DNA of 64,000 bases from Prauserella salsuginis (GCF_024648885.1 NZ_JANBBF010000012.1:310001-374000), one strand, 5' to 3'. Positions 41,267 through 50,522 are shown, counted from the first letter of the stretch. Numbers and translations: made by a program. Notes: generated by a model not told the origin, from the letters alone.

Positions 41267-42666
41267 GGGATGCGCTGATTCTCGGCTCGATCTGTGCCTA
41301 CGTCGCCGCGATGGTCGCGATCGGCTTCTGGGCGGCGAGGAAGATCAAGAACAATCACGACTTCATGCTGGCCGGACAGCGGCTCGGCAGGCTCGTGCTG
41401 ATGGGCACGCTGCTGGCCACCTGGACGGGCGCGGGCACGATCATGGGGCGGGCGTCGTTCTCGTACACCTACGGGCCGCTCGCGAGCATCTTCTACAGCA
41501 TCGGCGCTCCGCTGGGCATCCTGATCATGTACCTGTTCCTCGCCAAGCGCGTCCGCGAGCACAGCAAGTACACGGTTCCCGAGCTCATGCAGCAACGCTA
41601 CGGACCGTCCGTCCGGATCGTCACCGCCGTGGCGATCGTGATCGCCTACAGCGCGATCGTCTCCGAACAGGTGCGCGGCCTCGGTTACATCCTGCACCTC
41701 ACGACGGGCTTCCCCGAGGGCGTCGCGAAGATCGTGGGGCTCGTAGTGGTCGTGTTCCTCGCGTTCAGTGGCGGGCTGATCTCGGTGGCCTACACCGACG
41801 CGCTGAGCGCGCTGCTCATCACCATCGGCCTGGTCGGGGCGTTCATCTTCGTGCTCGTGACGCTCGGCGGCTTCGGCGGCCTGGCCGAGCGGCTCCCCGA
41901 GGACCACATGACGTGGAGCGGCGGACTGACCCCGATCCAGATGCTGGGGTACGTGCTGCCGACGCTGTTGCTGATTCTGGGCGACCAGAACATGTACCAG
42001 CGGTTCAGTGCCGCACAGAGCCCGGAAGTGGCGAAACGATCGACCGTCGGATTCCTGGCAGGTGACCTGCTGTTCTACGGGGCGGTCATCGTCATCTCCT
42101 CGGGTGCGGCGGTGCTGCTCCCTGCGATCCAACCGGACACCGCGGTGCTGCGGCTCTCGACCGACTCGTTGCCGGTGGCGCTCGGGGCGATCATGCTCAT
42201 GGCCGCGACCGCGTTCATCATCACGACCGCCAACTCGTACCTGTTGTCGTCCGCGGGGAACCTGGTCCGTGACATCTACGGTTCGCTGTCGAAGAAGGAA
42301 CGTGGTTCCCGCAGGGAGCTGTTGCTGACGAGGATGACGATCGTGTTGCTCGGCGCGGCGGCGTTCGTGATCGGCGAGTTCTTCCCCGGGGTGCTGGAGA
42401 TCCAGGTGTTCGCGTACACCATGTACGGCGCGGTCGTGACGCCGTCCCTGCTCGCGACATTCCTGTGGCGGCGGGCGACCGCCGTCGGATGTATCGCGTC
42501 GATGATCACCGGCATCGTGGCGACCGTCGGATGGGAGTTCGGCCTCGACAAGCCCTTCGACTGGAACAGTGTGCTCGTCGCCCTGCCACTGGCCGTACTG
42601 GCACTCGTCGTCGGCAGCCTGCTGACCACTCCGCGTGCACCGGCCGAACAGTCGGTCCCCGCATGA
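41263..42666 (+). CDS. sodium:solute symporter
   Basis: Protein of 467 residues with about 13 membrane segments of the SSS family, nearer to the proline/pantothenate-type branch than to ActP. Marks are ARKIKNNHDFMLAGQRLG in the first loop, TGAGTIMGRASFSYTYG and GDQNMYQRFSAAQSPEVAKR near the middle. The ATG overlaps the amidohydrolase stop as ATGA. Likely cargo is a peptide-like or N-acylated amino acid for the amidohydrolase; the double Lrp regulator supports an amino-acid-derived inducer. Confidence 0.85.
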   Translation: MRDALILGSICAYVAAMVAIGFWAARKIKNNHDFMLAGQRLGRLVLMGTLLATWTGAGTIMGRASFSYTYGPLASIFYSIGAPLGILIMYLFLAKRVREHSKYTVPELMQQRYGPSVRIVTAVAIVIAYSAIVSEQVRGLGYILHLTTGFPEGVAKIVGLVVVVFLAFSGGLISVAYTDALSALLITIGLVGAFIFVLVTLGGFGGLAERLPEDHMTWSGGLTPIQMLGYVLPTLLLILGDQNMYQRFSAAQSPEVAKRSTVGFLAGDLLFYGAVIVISSGAAVLLPAIQPDTAVLRLSTDSLPVALGAIMLMAATAFIITTANSYLLSSAGNLVRDIYGSLSKKERGSRRELLLTRMTIVLLGAAAFVIGEFFPGVLEIQVFAYTMYGAVVTPSLLATFLWRRATAVGCIASMITGIVATVGWEFGLDKPFDWNSVLVALPLAVLALVVGSLLTTPRAPAEQSVPA

Positions 42667-42689
42667 GCGGGTGAGCCGCTGCCGCGACG

Positions 42690-42738
42690 GCCGGTCTCCG
42701 CCGCCGTCGGCCCTGGGCGGCCGGCGGCGGAGGCCGGC
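42690..42738. terminator. bidirectional hairpin between the symporter and rhaB
   Basis: Left arm 42690-42706 (GCCGGTCTCCGCCGCCG) pairs with right arm 42722-42738 over 17 bases with one G-T wobble and a 15-base loop. It sits in the 94-base gap between convergent genes and should end both transcripts. Confidence 0.7.
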
Positions 42739-42760
42739 ATGTGCCGGCTCGGCGAACCGC

Positions 42761-44170
42761 TCACGACGGCAAGTAGGTCTCCAGGTGGTGGGTACGGGCG
42801 ACGAGGGCACGGAGGTCGTCGAGGCCTCCGCGGATCAGCCCCGCGGCTCGTGCCTGGACGAGCACGTTGCCGGTGGCCGTCGCCTCGACCGGGCCCGCGA
42901 CGACCGGGCGGCCCGTGCGCTCGGCGGTGAGCCGGCACAGCAGGGTGTTGCGGCATCCTCCGCCGACCATGTGCACGACCGGTACGGAGCGCCCCGTCAG
43001 CTTCTCCGCCGTGGTGATCGTCCGGGCGTAGGCCTCGGCAAGGCTTTCCAGGATGCACCGCACGAACTCGGGCCGGGTTCCGGGGACGGGCAGGTCGTGT
43101 TCGGACAGCCACGCCGCAATCCGCGCGGGCATGTCGCCGGGCGGCAGGAATCGCTCGTCGTCGGTGTCGAACACCGGCACGCGCCCCGGTGGCACGTCGG
43201 CCGCCTGCGCGAGCAGCGTGGACAGGTCGACGTCCGGATCGTTGCCGCGCCAGTGCGCCACGGACTCGCTCAGCAGCCACAGTCCCGTGACGTTGTGCAG
43301 ATACCTGATCCGGCCGTCGACGCCGAGCTCGTTGGTGAACCCGGCCGCGCGCGACTCCTCCGACAGGACCGGCTCGGCCAACTCGACACCCACCAGCGAC
43401 CAGGTGCCGCACGAGATGTAGGCGAACGACTCCTCGGCCGCGGGTACGGCCGCCACCGCCGACGCCGTGTCGTGCGAACCGACCGCGGTGACGCGGGTCC
43501 GGTGTCCGCCCCGTACCTCGGTCTCGCCGATCGAGTCGCCGGGCGACACCAGGGGAGGTAGCAGGGAACGGTCGATGCCGAGCTGCTCCGGCAGCGCCCG
43601 GTTCCACGCTTCGCCGCCGGGCTCGAGCAGCCCGGTGGTCGACGCGTTGGTGCGTTCGGCGACCTGCACTCCCGTCAGCCAGTAGGCCAGCAGATCCGGC
43701 AGCAGCAGCATCCGGTCCGCGACGTCGAGCAGTCCCGTGCGCCGGTCAGCGGCGAGCTGGAACAGCGTGTTGAACGGCAGATGCTGCAGCCCGTTGTGCC
43801 GGTACAGCTCCTCGGGACCGACGACCGCGTGCACGTCCCGCACCCCGTTGGCGGTCCGCGGGTCGCGATAGTGGTACGGAACGCCGAGCAGCGTGCCCGC
43901 GCGCAGCAGGCCGTAGTCGACGGCCCACGAGTCGATGCCGACGCTCAGCAGGCCGGGCGCCCGGATCGCGGCCTCGGCGACTCCTTCCCGCAGCCGCCGG
44001 TAGAGCTCGAGGATGTTCCAGTGCAGCCCGTCGGGCGTGCGCACCGGTTCGTTCTCGAACCGGTTGACGGTCTCCAGCCGCAGCTCGTGCTCGCCGACGT
44101 GGCCGAGCATGACGCGCCCGCCCGACGCGCCCAGGTCGACCGCGGCGACGCTCCCGTGGGCAGTGCTCAC
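42761..44170 (-). CDS. rhaB: L-rhamnulokinase
   Basis: Protein of 469 residues of the FGGY kinase family, phosphorylating L-rhamnulose at O-1. Marks are AVDLGASGGRVMLG (phosphate-1 motif) at the N-terminus, HWNILELYRRLREG, GVPYHYRDPRT near residue 98, YISCGTWSLVGVE near 255 and VVHMVGGGCRNTLLCRLTAERTG near 405. GTG start with GAGGAGGGG before it. Last gene of the rhamnose operon, 10 bases after the aldolase-dehydrogenase. With a dehydrogenase-type aldolase present, the kinase provides the rhamnulose-1-phosphate for cleavage. Confidence 0.92.
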   Translation of the reverse strand: MSTAHGSVAAVDLGASGGRVMLGHVGEHELRLETVNRFENEPVRTPDGLHWNILELYRRLREGVAEAAIRAPGLLSVGIDSWAVDYGLLRAGTLLGVPYHYRDPRTANGVRDVHAVVGPEELYRHNGLQHLPFNTLFQLAADRRTGLLDVADRMLLLPDLLAYWLTGVQVAERTNASTTGLLEPGGEAWNRALPEQLGIDRSLLPPLVSPGDSIGETEVRGGHRTRVTAVGSHDTASAVAAVPAAEESFAYISCGTWSLVGVELAEPVLSEESRAAGFTNELGVDGRIRYLHNVTGLWLLSESVAHWRGNDPDVDLSTLLAQAADVPPGRVPVFDTDDERFLPPGDMPARIAAWLSEHDLPVPGTRPEFVRCILESLAEAYARTITTAEKLTGRSVPVVHMVGGGCRNTLLCRLTAERTGRPVVAGPVEATATGNVLVQARAAGLIRGGLDDLRALVARTHHLETYLPS

Positions 44171-44180
44171 CGACCCCTCC

Positions 44181-46223
44181 TCACCGCAGGAACGCCGCGG
44201 CCACGCCCGCGTCCACGGGCACGTGCAACCCCGTCGTGTGGCTCAGGTCGCCACCGGTGAGCGCGAACACCGCGTTGGCCACGTGCTCGGGCAGCACCTC
44301 CCGCTTGAGCAGCGTTCGCTGTGCGTAGAACGCGCCTAGCTCGGACTCCGCGACGCCGTAGACCTTCGCTCGCTCGGCACCCCAGCCGCCCGCGAAGATG
44401 CCCGAGCCGCGCACCACCCCGTCGGGGTTGACGCCGTTGACCCGGATGCCGTGCTCGCCCAGTTCGGCGGCCAGCAGCCGCACCTGATGCGCCTGGTCGG
44501 CCTTCGTCGCCGAGTAGGCGATGTTGTTCGGCCCCGCGACCACGCTGTTCTTCGACACGACGTAGACGAGGTCGCCGCCGAGTCCCTGCGCGAGGAAGAC
44601 CTCCGCGGCGGCGCGGCTGACCAGGAACGAGCCCTTCGCCATCACATCGTGCTGCCGATCCCAGTCCTCCGCGGTGGTGTCCAGCAGCGGCTTCGACAAG
44701 GACATCCCGGCGTTGTTGACCACCAGGTCCAGCCCGCCGAACGCCAGCACGGCCTCCCGTACGGCCTCGGCCACGCCCGCCTCGTCGCTGACGTCGGCGC
44801 GCACCCCGATCGCCACGTCCAGAGACCCGAGTTCGGCGGCGGCCGCTGCGGCCTTGTCGGCGTCGAGGTCGGCGACCACCACGGTGGCACCTTCCGCGGC
44901 GAGCCGCTGCGCCGTGGCCTTGCCGATGCCCGACGCCGCGCCGGTCACGAGTGCGACGCGCGTCGCCAGCGGCTTCGGAGCGGGACGCCTGCGCAGCTTC
45001 GCCTCTTCGAGCTCCCAGTACTCGATGCGGAACTTCTCGGACTCGTCGATGGGCCGGTAGCTGGAGACGGCCTCGGCGCCACGCATCACGTTGATTGCGT
45101 TGACGTAGAACTCGCCCGCCACTCGGGCGGTCTGCTTGTCGCCGCCGTAGCTGAACATGCCGACCCCGGGTACGAGCACGATCGCCGGGTCGGCCCCGCG
45201 CATCGGCGGCGAGTCCGCGGTGGCGTGCCGGTGGTAGTAGCCGGCGTAGTCCTCGCGATACCGGGCGTGCAGCTCGCGCAGTCGCTGCGCCGACTCCTCG
45301 ACCGTGGCGGTCGCGGGCAAGTCGAGCACGAGCGGCTTGACCTTGGTGCGAAGGAAGTGGTCCGGACAGCTGGTGCCGAGCTCGGCGAGCCGCGGATGCT
45401 CGGCCCGCGACAGGAAATCGAGCACCTCGGGGCTGTCGGTGAAATGGCCGACCTGCCGCCGGTCCGTGCTCGCCAGGCCGCGAATGATCGGCGCGAGCGC
45501 GGCCGCCTTCGCACGGCGCTGCGCCTCGGGCAGCGGTTCGCGGCCGTCGAGCACCGCACCGAACGGTTCAGGCCTGCCGTGCTCGGCGATGTAGGCCGCG
45601 GCCGTGTCGATCATCCACAGCGAGTTCCGTTCGCACTCCTCGCTGGTGTCGCCCCACGCCGTGATGCCGTGACCGCCGAGGACCACGCCGACCGCGTCGG
45701 GGTGATCCCGCTTGATGTCGGCGATGTCCTGCCCGAGCTGCCAGCCGGGGCGGCGCCACGGCACCCAGACGACCGCACCGCCGAAGATCTTCTCCGTCAG
45801 CGCGGGGCCGTCGACGGCCGTGGCGATCGCGATACCGCTGTCGGGGTGGAGGTGGTCGACGTGGCAGGCGTCGACGAGACCGTGCATGGCGGTGTCGATC
45901 GACGGGGCCGCGCCGCCCTTGCCGTGCAGCGTGTAGTCGAAGGCCGCGACCATCTCGTCCTCGCGGTCGAGCCCGGGGTAGACCGAGCGCAGTGCCTGCA
46001 GCCGGTCCAGCCGCAGCACTGCCAGGCCCGGTTCGGTGAGGGTGCCGAGATCCCCGCCGGATCCCTTGACCCACAACAGGTCCACGGCCTCGCCGGTGAC
46101 CGGGTCGACATCCGTGCCCTTCGCGGAGGCGTTGCCGCCCGCGAAGTTGGTGTTCTTCGGGTCGGACCCGAGGCGGTTACTGCGCGCCAGCAGGTCGGCG
46201 ACGACGGAATCTGCTGTGGTCAC
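44181..46223 (-). CDS. rhaEW: bifunctional rhamnulose-1-phosphate aldolase/lactaldehyde dehydrogenase
   Basis: Protein of 680 residues combining two enzymes. Residues about 1-400 are a class II aldolase/adducin domain with metal-binding CHVDHLHPDSG and GHGITAWG, cleaving L-rhamnulose-1-phosphate to DHAP and L-lactaldehyde. Residues about 425-680 are an SDR with VTGAASGIGKATA, NNAGMSLSKP and the active Tyr-x3-Lys in YSATKAD, oxidising lactaldehyde to lactate. This fusion is the form used in Bacillus subtilis (YuxG) and many actinobacteria. GTG at 46223 is preferred because AAGGAGAA precedes it; an ATG at 46256, overlapping the isomerase stop, is possible. Confidence 0.92.
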   Translation of the reverse strand: MTTADSVVADLLARSNRLGSDPKNTNFAGGNASAKGTDVDPVTGEAVDLLWVKGSGGDLGTLTEPGLAVLRLDRLQALRSVYPGLDREDEMVAAFDYTLHGKGGAAPSIDTAMHGLVDACHVDHLHPDSGIAIATAVDGPALTEKIFGGAVVWVPWRRPGWQLGQDIADIKRDHPDAVGVVLGGHGITAWGDTSEECERNSLWMIDTAAAYIAEHGRPEPFGAVLDGREPLPEAQRRAKAAALAPIIRGLASTDRRQVGHFTDSPEVLDFLSRAEHPRLAELGTSCPDHFLRTKVKPLVLDLPATATVEESAQRLRELHARYREDYAGYYHRHATADSPPMRGADPAIVLVPGVGMFSYGGDKQTARVAGEFYVNAINVMRGAEAVSSYRPIDESEKFRIEYWELEEAKLRRRPAPKPLATRVALVTGAASGIGKATAQRLAAEGATVVVADLDADKAAAAAAELGSLDVAIGVRADVSDEAGVAEAVREAVLAFGGLDLVVNNAGMSLSKPLLDTTAEDWDRQHDVMAKGSFLVSRAAAEVFLAQGLGGDLVYVVSKNSVVAGPNNIAYSATKADQAHQVRLLAAELGEHGIRVNGVNPDGVVRGSGIFAGGWGAERAKVYGVAESELGAFYAQRTLLKREVLPEHVANAVFALTGGDLSHTTGLHVPVDAGVAAAFLR

Positions 46224-46252
46224 GGTGTTCTCCTTCGTTGTGCGACCGTCGC

Positions 46253-47419
46253 TCATGCGCCCCAGCCCGCCTGGGTGCCGCCGACCCGCTCCTCGGCGAG
46301 GCGGCGCCCGTGTCCCGACTCGGCGTACGCGCGCATCGGATCGGCGGGCAGGCCGCGGGATTCGCGCCACGCGGCCAGATCGCCGCGCACATCGGTCTGG
46401 AACGCGTCCATGAGCACCTCGTTGGCGGCGAGCACGTCGTGTTCCGCCTGCGCCTTCGCCAATGCCGCGTGGTCGACCAGCAGCGCCCGCGCCGTCATCT
46501 CCTGCACGTTGAGGACCGAGCGGATCTGCCCCGGGATCTTCTCCTCGACGTTGTGGCACTGGTCGAGCATGAAGCGCACCGGCGAATCCTCGGCGAGCCC
46601 GCCGCCCGCGACGACCTCGTGCAGGATGCGGAACAGCTGGAAGGGATCGGCCGCGCCGACGATCAGGTCGTCGTCGGCGTAGAACCGGGAGTTGAAGTCG
46701 AACGAACCCAGTCTGCCGAGCCGCAGCAGCTGCATGACGATGAACTCGACGTTCGTGCCCGGCGCGTGATGCCCGGTGTCCAAACACACCAGTGCCCGGT
46801 CACCGAGAGCGCTCACCTGGGCCAGCGAGGTTCCCCAGTCCGGCACGTCGGTGTGGTAGAAGGCCGGTTCGAAGAATTTGTACTCGAGCACGAGCCGTTG
46901 GTGGTCGGCGAGCCGTTCGTAGATGGTGGCCAGTGATTCGGCGAGGCGGTCCTGCCTGGCGCGCAGGGAATCCTGTCCCGGGTAGTTGGTGCCGTCGGCC
47001 AGCCAGATCTTCAGATCCGTCGACCCGGTCGCGTGCATGATGTCGAGGCACCGGAAGTGCGCGTCGATCGCCTGCTGCCGGATCCGTGCGTCGGAATGGG
47101 TCAGGCTGCCGAACTTGTAGTCCTCGTCCTGGAACGTGTTCGAGTTGATCGTGCCGAGCTCGACCCCGCGCTCGCGGGCATATCGCCCGAGCGCCGCGTA
47201 GTCGTCGACGGTGTCCCACGGAATGTGCAGCGCGACGGCCGGGGCGAGGCCGGTCAGCTCGTGGACCGTGGCGGCGTCGGCGATCTTCTCCTCGGGGGTG
47301 CGAGGGGTCCCCGGGGTGCTGAACACCTTGAACCTGGTACCGGAGTTGCCGAACGCCCAGCTGGGCAGTTCGATGGCCTGCCGGGCGAGTGTCTCGGTGA
47401 TGTCGGCGAAGCGGGGCAT
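46253..47419 (-). CDS. rhaI: L-rhamnose isomerase, Pseudomonas stutzeri type
   Basis: Protein of 388 residues of the xylose-isomerase-like TIM barrels, converting L-rhamnose to L-rhamnulose with manganese or another divalent metal. Marks are GNSGTRFKVF near residue 25, ALHIPWD near 63, VELGTINSNTFQDEDY near 85, KIWLADGTNYPGQ, LVLEYKFFEPAFYHTDVPDWG with the metal Glu and His, and DTGHHAPGTN. It overlaps the mutarotase stop (TAATG). It is unlike the E. coli RhaA sequence class. Confidence 0.92.
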   Translation of the reverse strand: MPRFADITETLARQAIELPSWAFGNSGTRFKVFSTPGTPRTPEEKIADAATVHELTGLAPAVALHIPWDTVDDYAALGRYARERGVELGTINSNTFQDEDYKFGSLTHSDARIRQQAIDAHFRCLDIMHATGSTDLKIWLADGTNYPGQDSLRARQDRLAESLATIYERLADHQRLVLEYKFFEPAFYHTDVPDWGTSLAQVSALGDRALVCLDTGHHAPGTNVEFIVMQLLRLGRLGSFDFNSRFYADDDLIVGAADPFQLFRILHEVVAGGGLAEDSPVRFMLDQCHNVEEKIPGQIRSVLNVQEMTARALLVDHAALAKAQAEHDVLAANEVLMDAFQTDVRGDLAAWRESRGLPADPMRAYAESGHGRRLAEERVGGTQAGWGA

Positions 47420-47778
47420 TACACGCCATTCCCTTCCTGCGGGCGAGCGGTACGGGACAACTGGTCCTCGAGGTGGAAGACCTCGTCGAGCGAGACCGCG
47501 GTCCGGTCGGGGCGGCCGTCGCCGACGAAGAACTCGCTCATCTCCGCCTCCCACCGCGCGGCGACCTCCGATCGCGCCAGGTAGGCGTCCGAGCGCTCCA
47601 CCGATTCGGTCTCGTAGTAGCCGATGAGCAGGCCGTCCTCGCGGAGGAAGAGCGAATAGTTGCGCCTGCCGGACGCTTCGATCTCCCGGAGCATCTCGGG
47701 CCACACTGCTGCGTGCCTGCGGCGGTACTCGTCGATCCGCTCGGGTGCGACCTGCAGTTGGAAACAGACCCTGATCAC
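47419..47778 (-). CDS. rhaM: L-rhamnose mutarotase
   Basis: Protein of 119 residues of the RhaM/YiiL family that interconverts the anomers of L-rhamnose. Conserved are FQLQVAPERIDEYRRRHAAVWPEM at the N-terminus and NYSLFLREDGLLIGYYET in the middle. The C-terminal 15 residues are a variable tail. GTG at 47778 overlaps the stop of the MFS gene as GTGA; the long frame to 48963 is shadow of that gene. Confidence 0.9.
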   Translation of the reverse strand: MIRVCFQLQVAPERIDEYRRRHAAVWPEMLREIEASGRRNYSLFLREDGLLIGYYETESVERSDAYLARSEVAARWEAEMSEFFVGDGRPDRTAVSLDEVFHLEDQLSRTARPQEGNGV

Positions 47779-49079
47779 GAGCGCACCGCCAGGTCGTCCT
47801 CGCCCTCCGGCGACGTGCCGTACCGCTCCCTCTCGATGTCCTGCAGCGTTCGGCCCTGCGTGTTCGGTGCGCCGATCGTGCCCACGAGCAGTGCGACGGC
47901 CAGCAGCGCCAGGATGATCACGCCGACACCCTGGAGGCCGAGCTGCGTGAGCATCACCGGGAACCACACACTCAGCAGGCCGACGACGATCCGTGCGGAC
48001 AGGAACAGCACGCCCTGGGCACTCGCGCGATACTGCGTGGCGAACAGCTCGCTCGTCCACAACCCGTAGAACGCCTGCGCGCCGATACCGGACGAGATAC
48101 CCCAGCCGATCGCGAAGAACAGCAGTGTGGCGGTTCCCGGCGGTGCGTAGATCAGTGCGGCCCACGCGACGATGCCGAGCAGCGCGCCGGAGAAGTACAG
48201 CCAGCGCCTGCTCACCCGGTCGGCGAGGAGCATGAATCCGAGGTAGGTCGTCAGGCTCGTGCAGCCCCAGACCACGACCTGCAGGAGGTACTGCTGGGTG
48301 ACCTCCGTGAAGCCGGCGGCGTCGTACACCCGCGGCTGGAAGATGCCCGCCTGGCCGGCGACCGCGTTCCACAATGCGTAGACACCGAACAGGAACAGCA
48401 GCGCGGTGAGGTTGACGCGTTTGGTCAGCAGTCCGCGCAGGCTGGACAGGAACGTGACCTGCTTGCCGGAGGTGGTGCGGTTCGTCCAGATCGTGGATTC
48501 GGCGAGGCCCCGTCGTACCCACCAGGTCACCGCGGCGACCACGAACAGGTGCGCGAAGATCAGCCTGCTGCCGAGCAATCCGAGCGGAACGAGGGCTGCG
48601 GCCAGCAGATAGCCGACCATGGGGCCGAGCGACCACGCCAGTTGCGCGGTGCCGACGTGCGCGGCTCTGCGGTCGGCCGGCGCCTCTTCCGCGATGTATG
48701 TCCACGAGGCCGTGACACCGGCGCCGACCGCGATACCGGTCAGCACGAATGCGATGAGCAGCATCGCGAACGACGCGGCGAAGACGGCCAGCAGCGACCC
48801 GAGCATGAACAACAGCAGGTCGTAGGTGTAGATGAACTTCCTGCCGTAGCGGTCGCACAGCGGACCGCCGATGGCCGCGCCCGCCGCGGCGCCGAAGGCG
48901 TTGGCGCTGAGCGAGGCGAGCAGGCCGACGGCCAGGTCGTCGAGCCCGAAGTGCTCCTGCCACAGGCTCAGGCTCGTGGCGATCGCGATGATCGAGCCCG
49001 CCTCGATGTAGTTGGACATGGCCACGGCGATCGTCGCTCGCCAGCCTGTCGTGTGTCGTGCGCCTACTCGGACCGTCAT
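47775..49079 (-). CDS. MFS transporter, probable L-rhamnose carrier
   Basis: Protein of 434 residues with twelve predicted membrane segments of the sugar-porter/metabolite:H+ kind; DRYGRKFIYTYDLLLF is the loop 2-3 motif and RRAAHVGTAQLAW follows helix five. It heads the rhamnose operon and overlaps rhaM, so L-rhamnose is the natural cargo. GGAGGACC precedes the ATG. A LacI-type operator lies 28 bases upstream of the start. The use of an MFS rather than ABC importer for rhamnose is less usual. Confidence 0.85.
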   Translation of the reverse strand: MTVRVGARHTTGWRATIAVAMSNYIEAGSIIAIATSLSLWQEHFGLDDLAVGLLASLSANAFGAAAGAAIGGPLCDRYGRKFIYTYDLLLFMLGSLLAVFAASFAMLLIAFVLTGIAVGAGVTASWTYIAEEAPADRRAAHVGTAQLAWSLGPMVGYLLAAALVPLGLLGSRLIFAHLFVVAAVTWWVRRGLAESTIWTNRTTSGKQVTFLSSLRGLLTKRVNLTALLFLFGVYALWNAVAGQAGIFQPRVYDAAGFTEVTQQYLLQVVVWGCTSLTTYLGFMLLADRVSRRWLYFSGALLGIVAWAALIYAPPGTATLLFFAIGWGISSGIGAQAFYGLWTSELFATQYRASAQGVLFLSARIVVGLLSVWFPVMLTQLGLQGVGVIILALLAVALLVGTIGAPNTQGRTLQDIERERYGTSPEGEDDLAVRS

Positions 49080-49106
49080 TGGTCCTCCCGCTTCAGCCGC
49101 CGTTGG

Positions 49107-49120
49107 TTGAATCGTTTCAA
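49107..49120. promoter_or_regulatory. LacI-type operator of the rhamnose operon
   Basis: TTGAATCGTTTCAA has the near-palindromic form with a central CG expected for LacI-family sites. A second copy, TTGAATCGTTTTCA, lies at 50296-50309 before the LacI gene itself; the two agree at 12 of 14 positions. Confidence 0.7.
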
Positions 49121-49181
49121 AAACTGTAGGGGACCACGACCGTGTGAACAAGGCCCGAATTCGGAGGGGAGCGACGGGCGG

Positions 49182-50219
49182 TCAGCGGCGGGCGAGACTG
49201 GAGCGCCGCACGACCAGTTCGGGGGTGAATTCCACGTTCTCGTGGACGTGCTGTTCGTCGCCCGCGATCTCGCGGACCAGCAGTTCCGTGGCCGTGGCGC
49301 CCATCTGGGCCGCGGGCTGGCGAACGGAGGTGAGTGGTACCGCAGCGGCGGCCGCGAAGTCGATGTCGTCGTAGCCGACGAGTGCGATGTCGTCGGGTAC
49401 GGCGACCCGCGCCGCGACGAGAGTCTGGAGCACGCCGAGTGCGATGAGGTCGTTGGCGCAGAACACGCCCGTGGGGCGTGGGTTCAGTCCGAGCAGGCGG
49501 GAACCGGCGTCCCGGCCGGCGTCGACGTCCAGGCGTTCGGTCTCGATGACGGTGACGGCGTCGTGGTCGACGCCGGCGTCGTCGCACGCCTGGAGGGCGC
49601 CGGTGCGGCGGTCGAGGCACTGCGGCAGCGACATCGGCCCGCTGACGTAGGCGATGTCGCGGTGGCCCTGTTCGAGCAGGTGGCCGACGGCGAGCCTGCC
49701 CCCGGTGACGTCGTCGACCGACACCGAGCACGCCTCGTCGCCGGAGGCGACGCGGTCGAGGAAGACGTACGGGATTCCGTGTCTGCGCAGTACGGACAGC
49801 GACGTCGTCGAACTGTCGGTCGGGGTCACGAGCGCGCCGCGGACCCGTTGCTCGGCGAACAGGCCGAGGTAGAACTCCTCCGCGGTGAGCTCCTGGGAGC
49901 TGTCGCAGAGCATGACGCCGAGCCCGTCGGCGCGGGCGGCCTGCTCGGCACCGTGTGCCATGCCGACGAAGAACGGATTGCGCATGTCCAGCACGAGCAG
50001 GCCCAGCATGCGGCTGTGGCCGGCACGCAGCTGACGGGCCGATTCGCTGCGTACGTAACCGAGCTTCTCGACGGCCCGCATCACCCGCGCGTGCGTGTCG
50101 GCGGAGAGCAGTTCCGGGTGGTTCAGCGCGTTGGAAACCGTGGCCACCGACACGTCGGCTGCGCGGGCGACATCCTTGATGCTCACCCCGCGGGAGCGGC
50201 TATCGGGTCGGTCCGCCAC
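49182..50219 (-). CDS. LacI-family repressor of rhamnose genes
   Basis: Protein of 345 residues. N-terminal LacI HTH with hinge: SIKDVARAADVSVATVSNALNHPELLSADT, then a periplasmic-binding-protein-like effector domain from LGLLVLDMRNPFFVGM through GRLAVGHLLEQGHRDIAYVSGP and FCANDLIALGVLQ to VGYDDIDFAAAAAVPLTSVRQP. It is transcribed toward the operon it probably controls; matching operators lie before the MFS gene and before this gene, implying repression with autoregulation and L-rhamnose or rhamnulose as inducer. Confidence 0.9.
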   Translation of the reverse strand: MADRPDSRSRGVSIKDVARAADVSVATVSNALNHPELLSADTHARVMRAVEKLGYVRSESARQLRAGHSRMLGLLVLDMRNPFFVGMAHGAEQAARADGLGVMLCDSSQELTAEEFYLGLFAEQRVRGALVTPTDSSTTSLSVLRRHGIPYVFLDRVASGDEACSVSVDDVTGGRLAVGHLLEQGHRDIAYVSGPMSLPQCLDRRTGALQACDDAGVDHDAVTVIETERLDVDAGRDAGSRLLGLNPRPTGVFCANDLIALGVLQTLVAARVAVPDDIALVGYDDIDFAAAAAVPLTSVRQPAAQMGATATELLVREIAGDEQHVHENVEFTPELVVRRSSLARR

Positions 50220-50295
50220 CCCGACTCCCGTCTGCAGTGCCGCCGTCGCGGCGGTGCGTACCGGTGAATCCTTTCATGATCGGACCATAACCCAC

Positions 50296-50309
50296 TTGAA
50301 TCGTTTTCA
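50296..50309. promoter_or_regulatory. LacI-type operator of the rhamnose regulator gene
   Basis: TTGAATCGTTTTCA, second copy of the operator at 49107-49120, 77 bases before the GTG of the LacI gene. The rest of the 303-base gap 50220-50522 holds no gene; only a direct repeat of CGGCGTGCCGGT near 50491 and 50512 was noticed. Confidence 0.65.
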
Positions 50310-50522
50310 TGGTGCTGCCGCGCCGGACCAGTGCCGGGCCGACACGGCGTGCCGTGCCGGAGAGGACACCGCGGGCCGGTGGTCGCTCATCCGGTACGTC
50401 GGTGAGCGGCACCGGTCCGCGGGCAGGCCACTGTGGTGCGGCGGTACGAGGAGGCGCTGATGCCATCGGCCGGGAAGCTGGCGGGGTGCGCCAACGGCGT
50501 GCCGGTTTAGTCGGCGTGCCGG

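Noticed and set aside
44451-46682. A 743-codon plus-strand frame opposite the rhamnose aldolase-dehydrogenase
   Set aside because: Shadow frame without domain features, antisense to an enzyme fusion with intact motifs on both domains.
48549-50267. A 572-codon plus-strand frame opposite the MFS and LacI genes
   Set aside because: Low-complexity Arg/Gly/Glu composition; antisense to two recognisable proteins.
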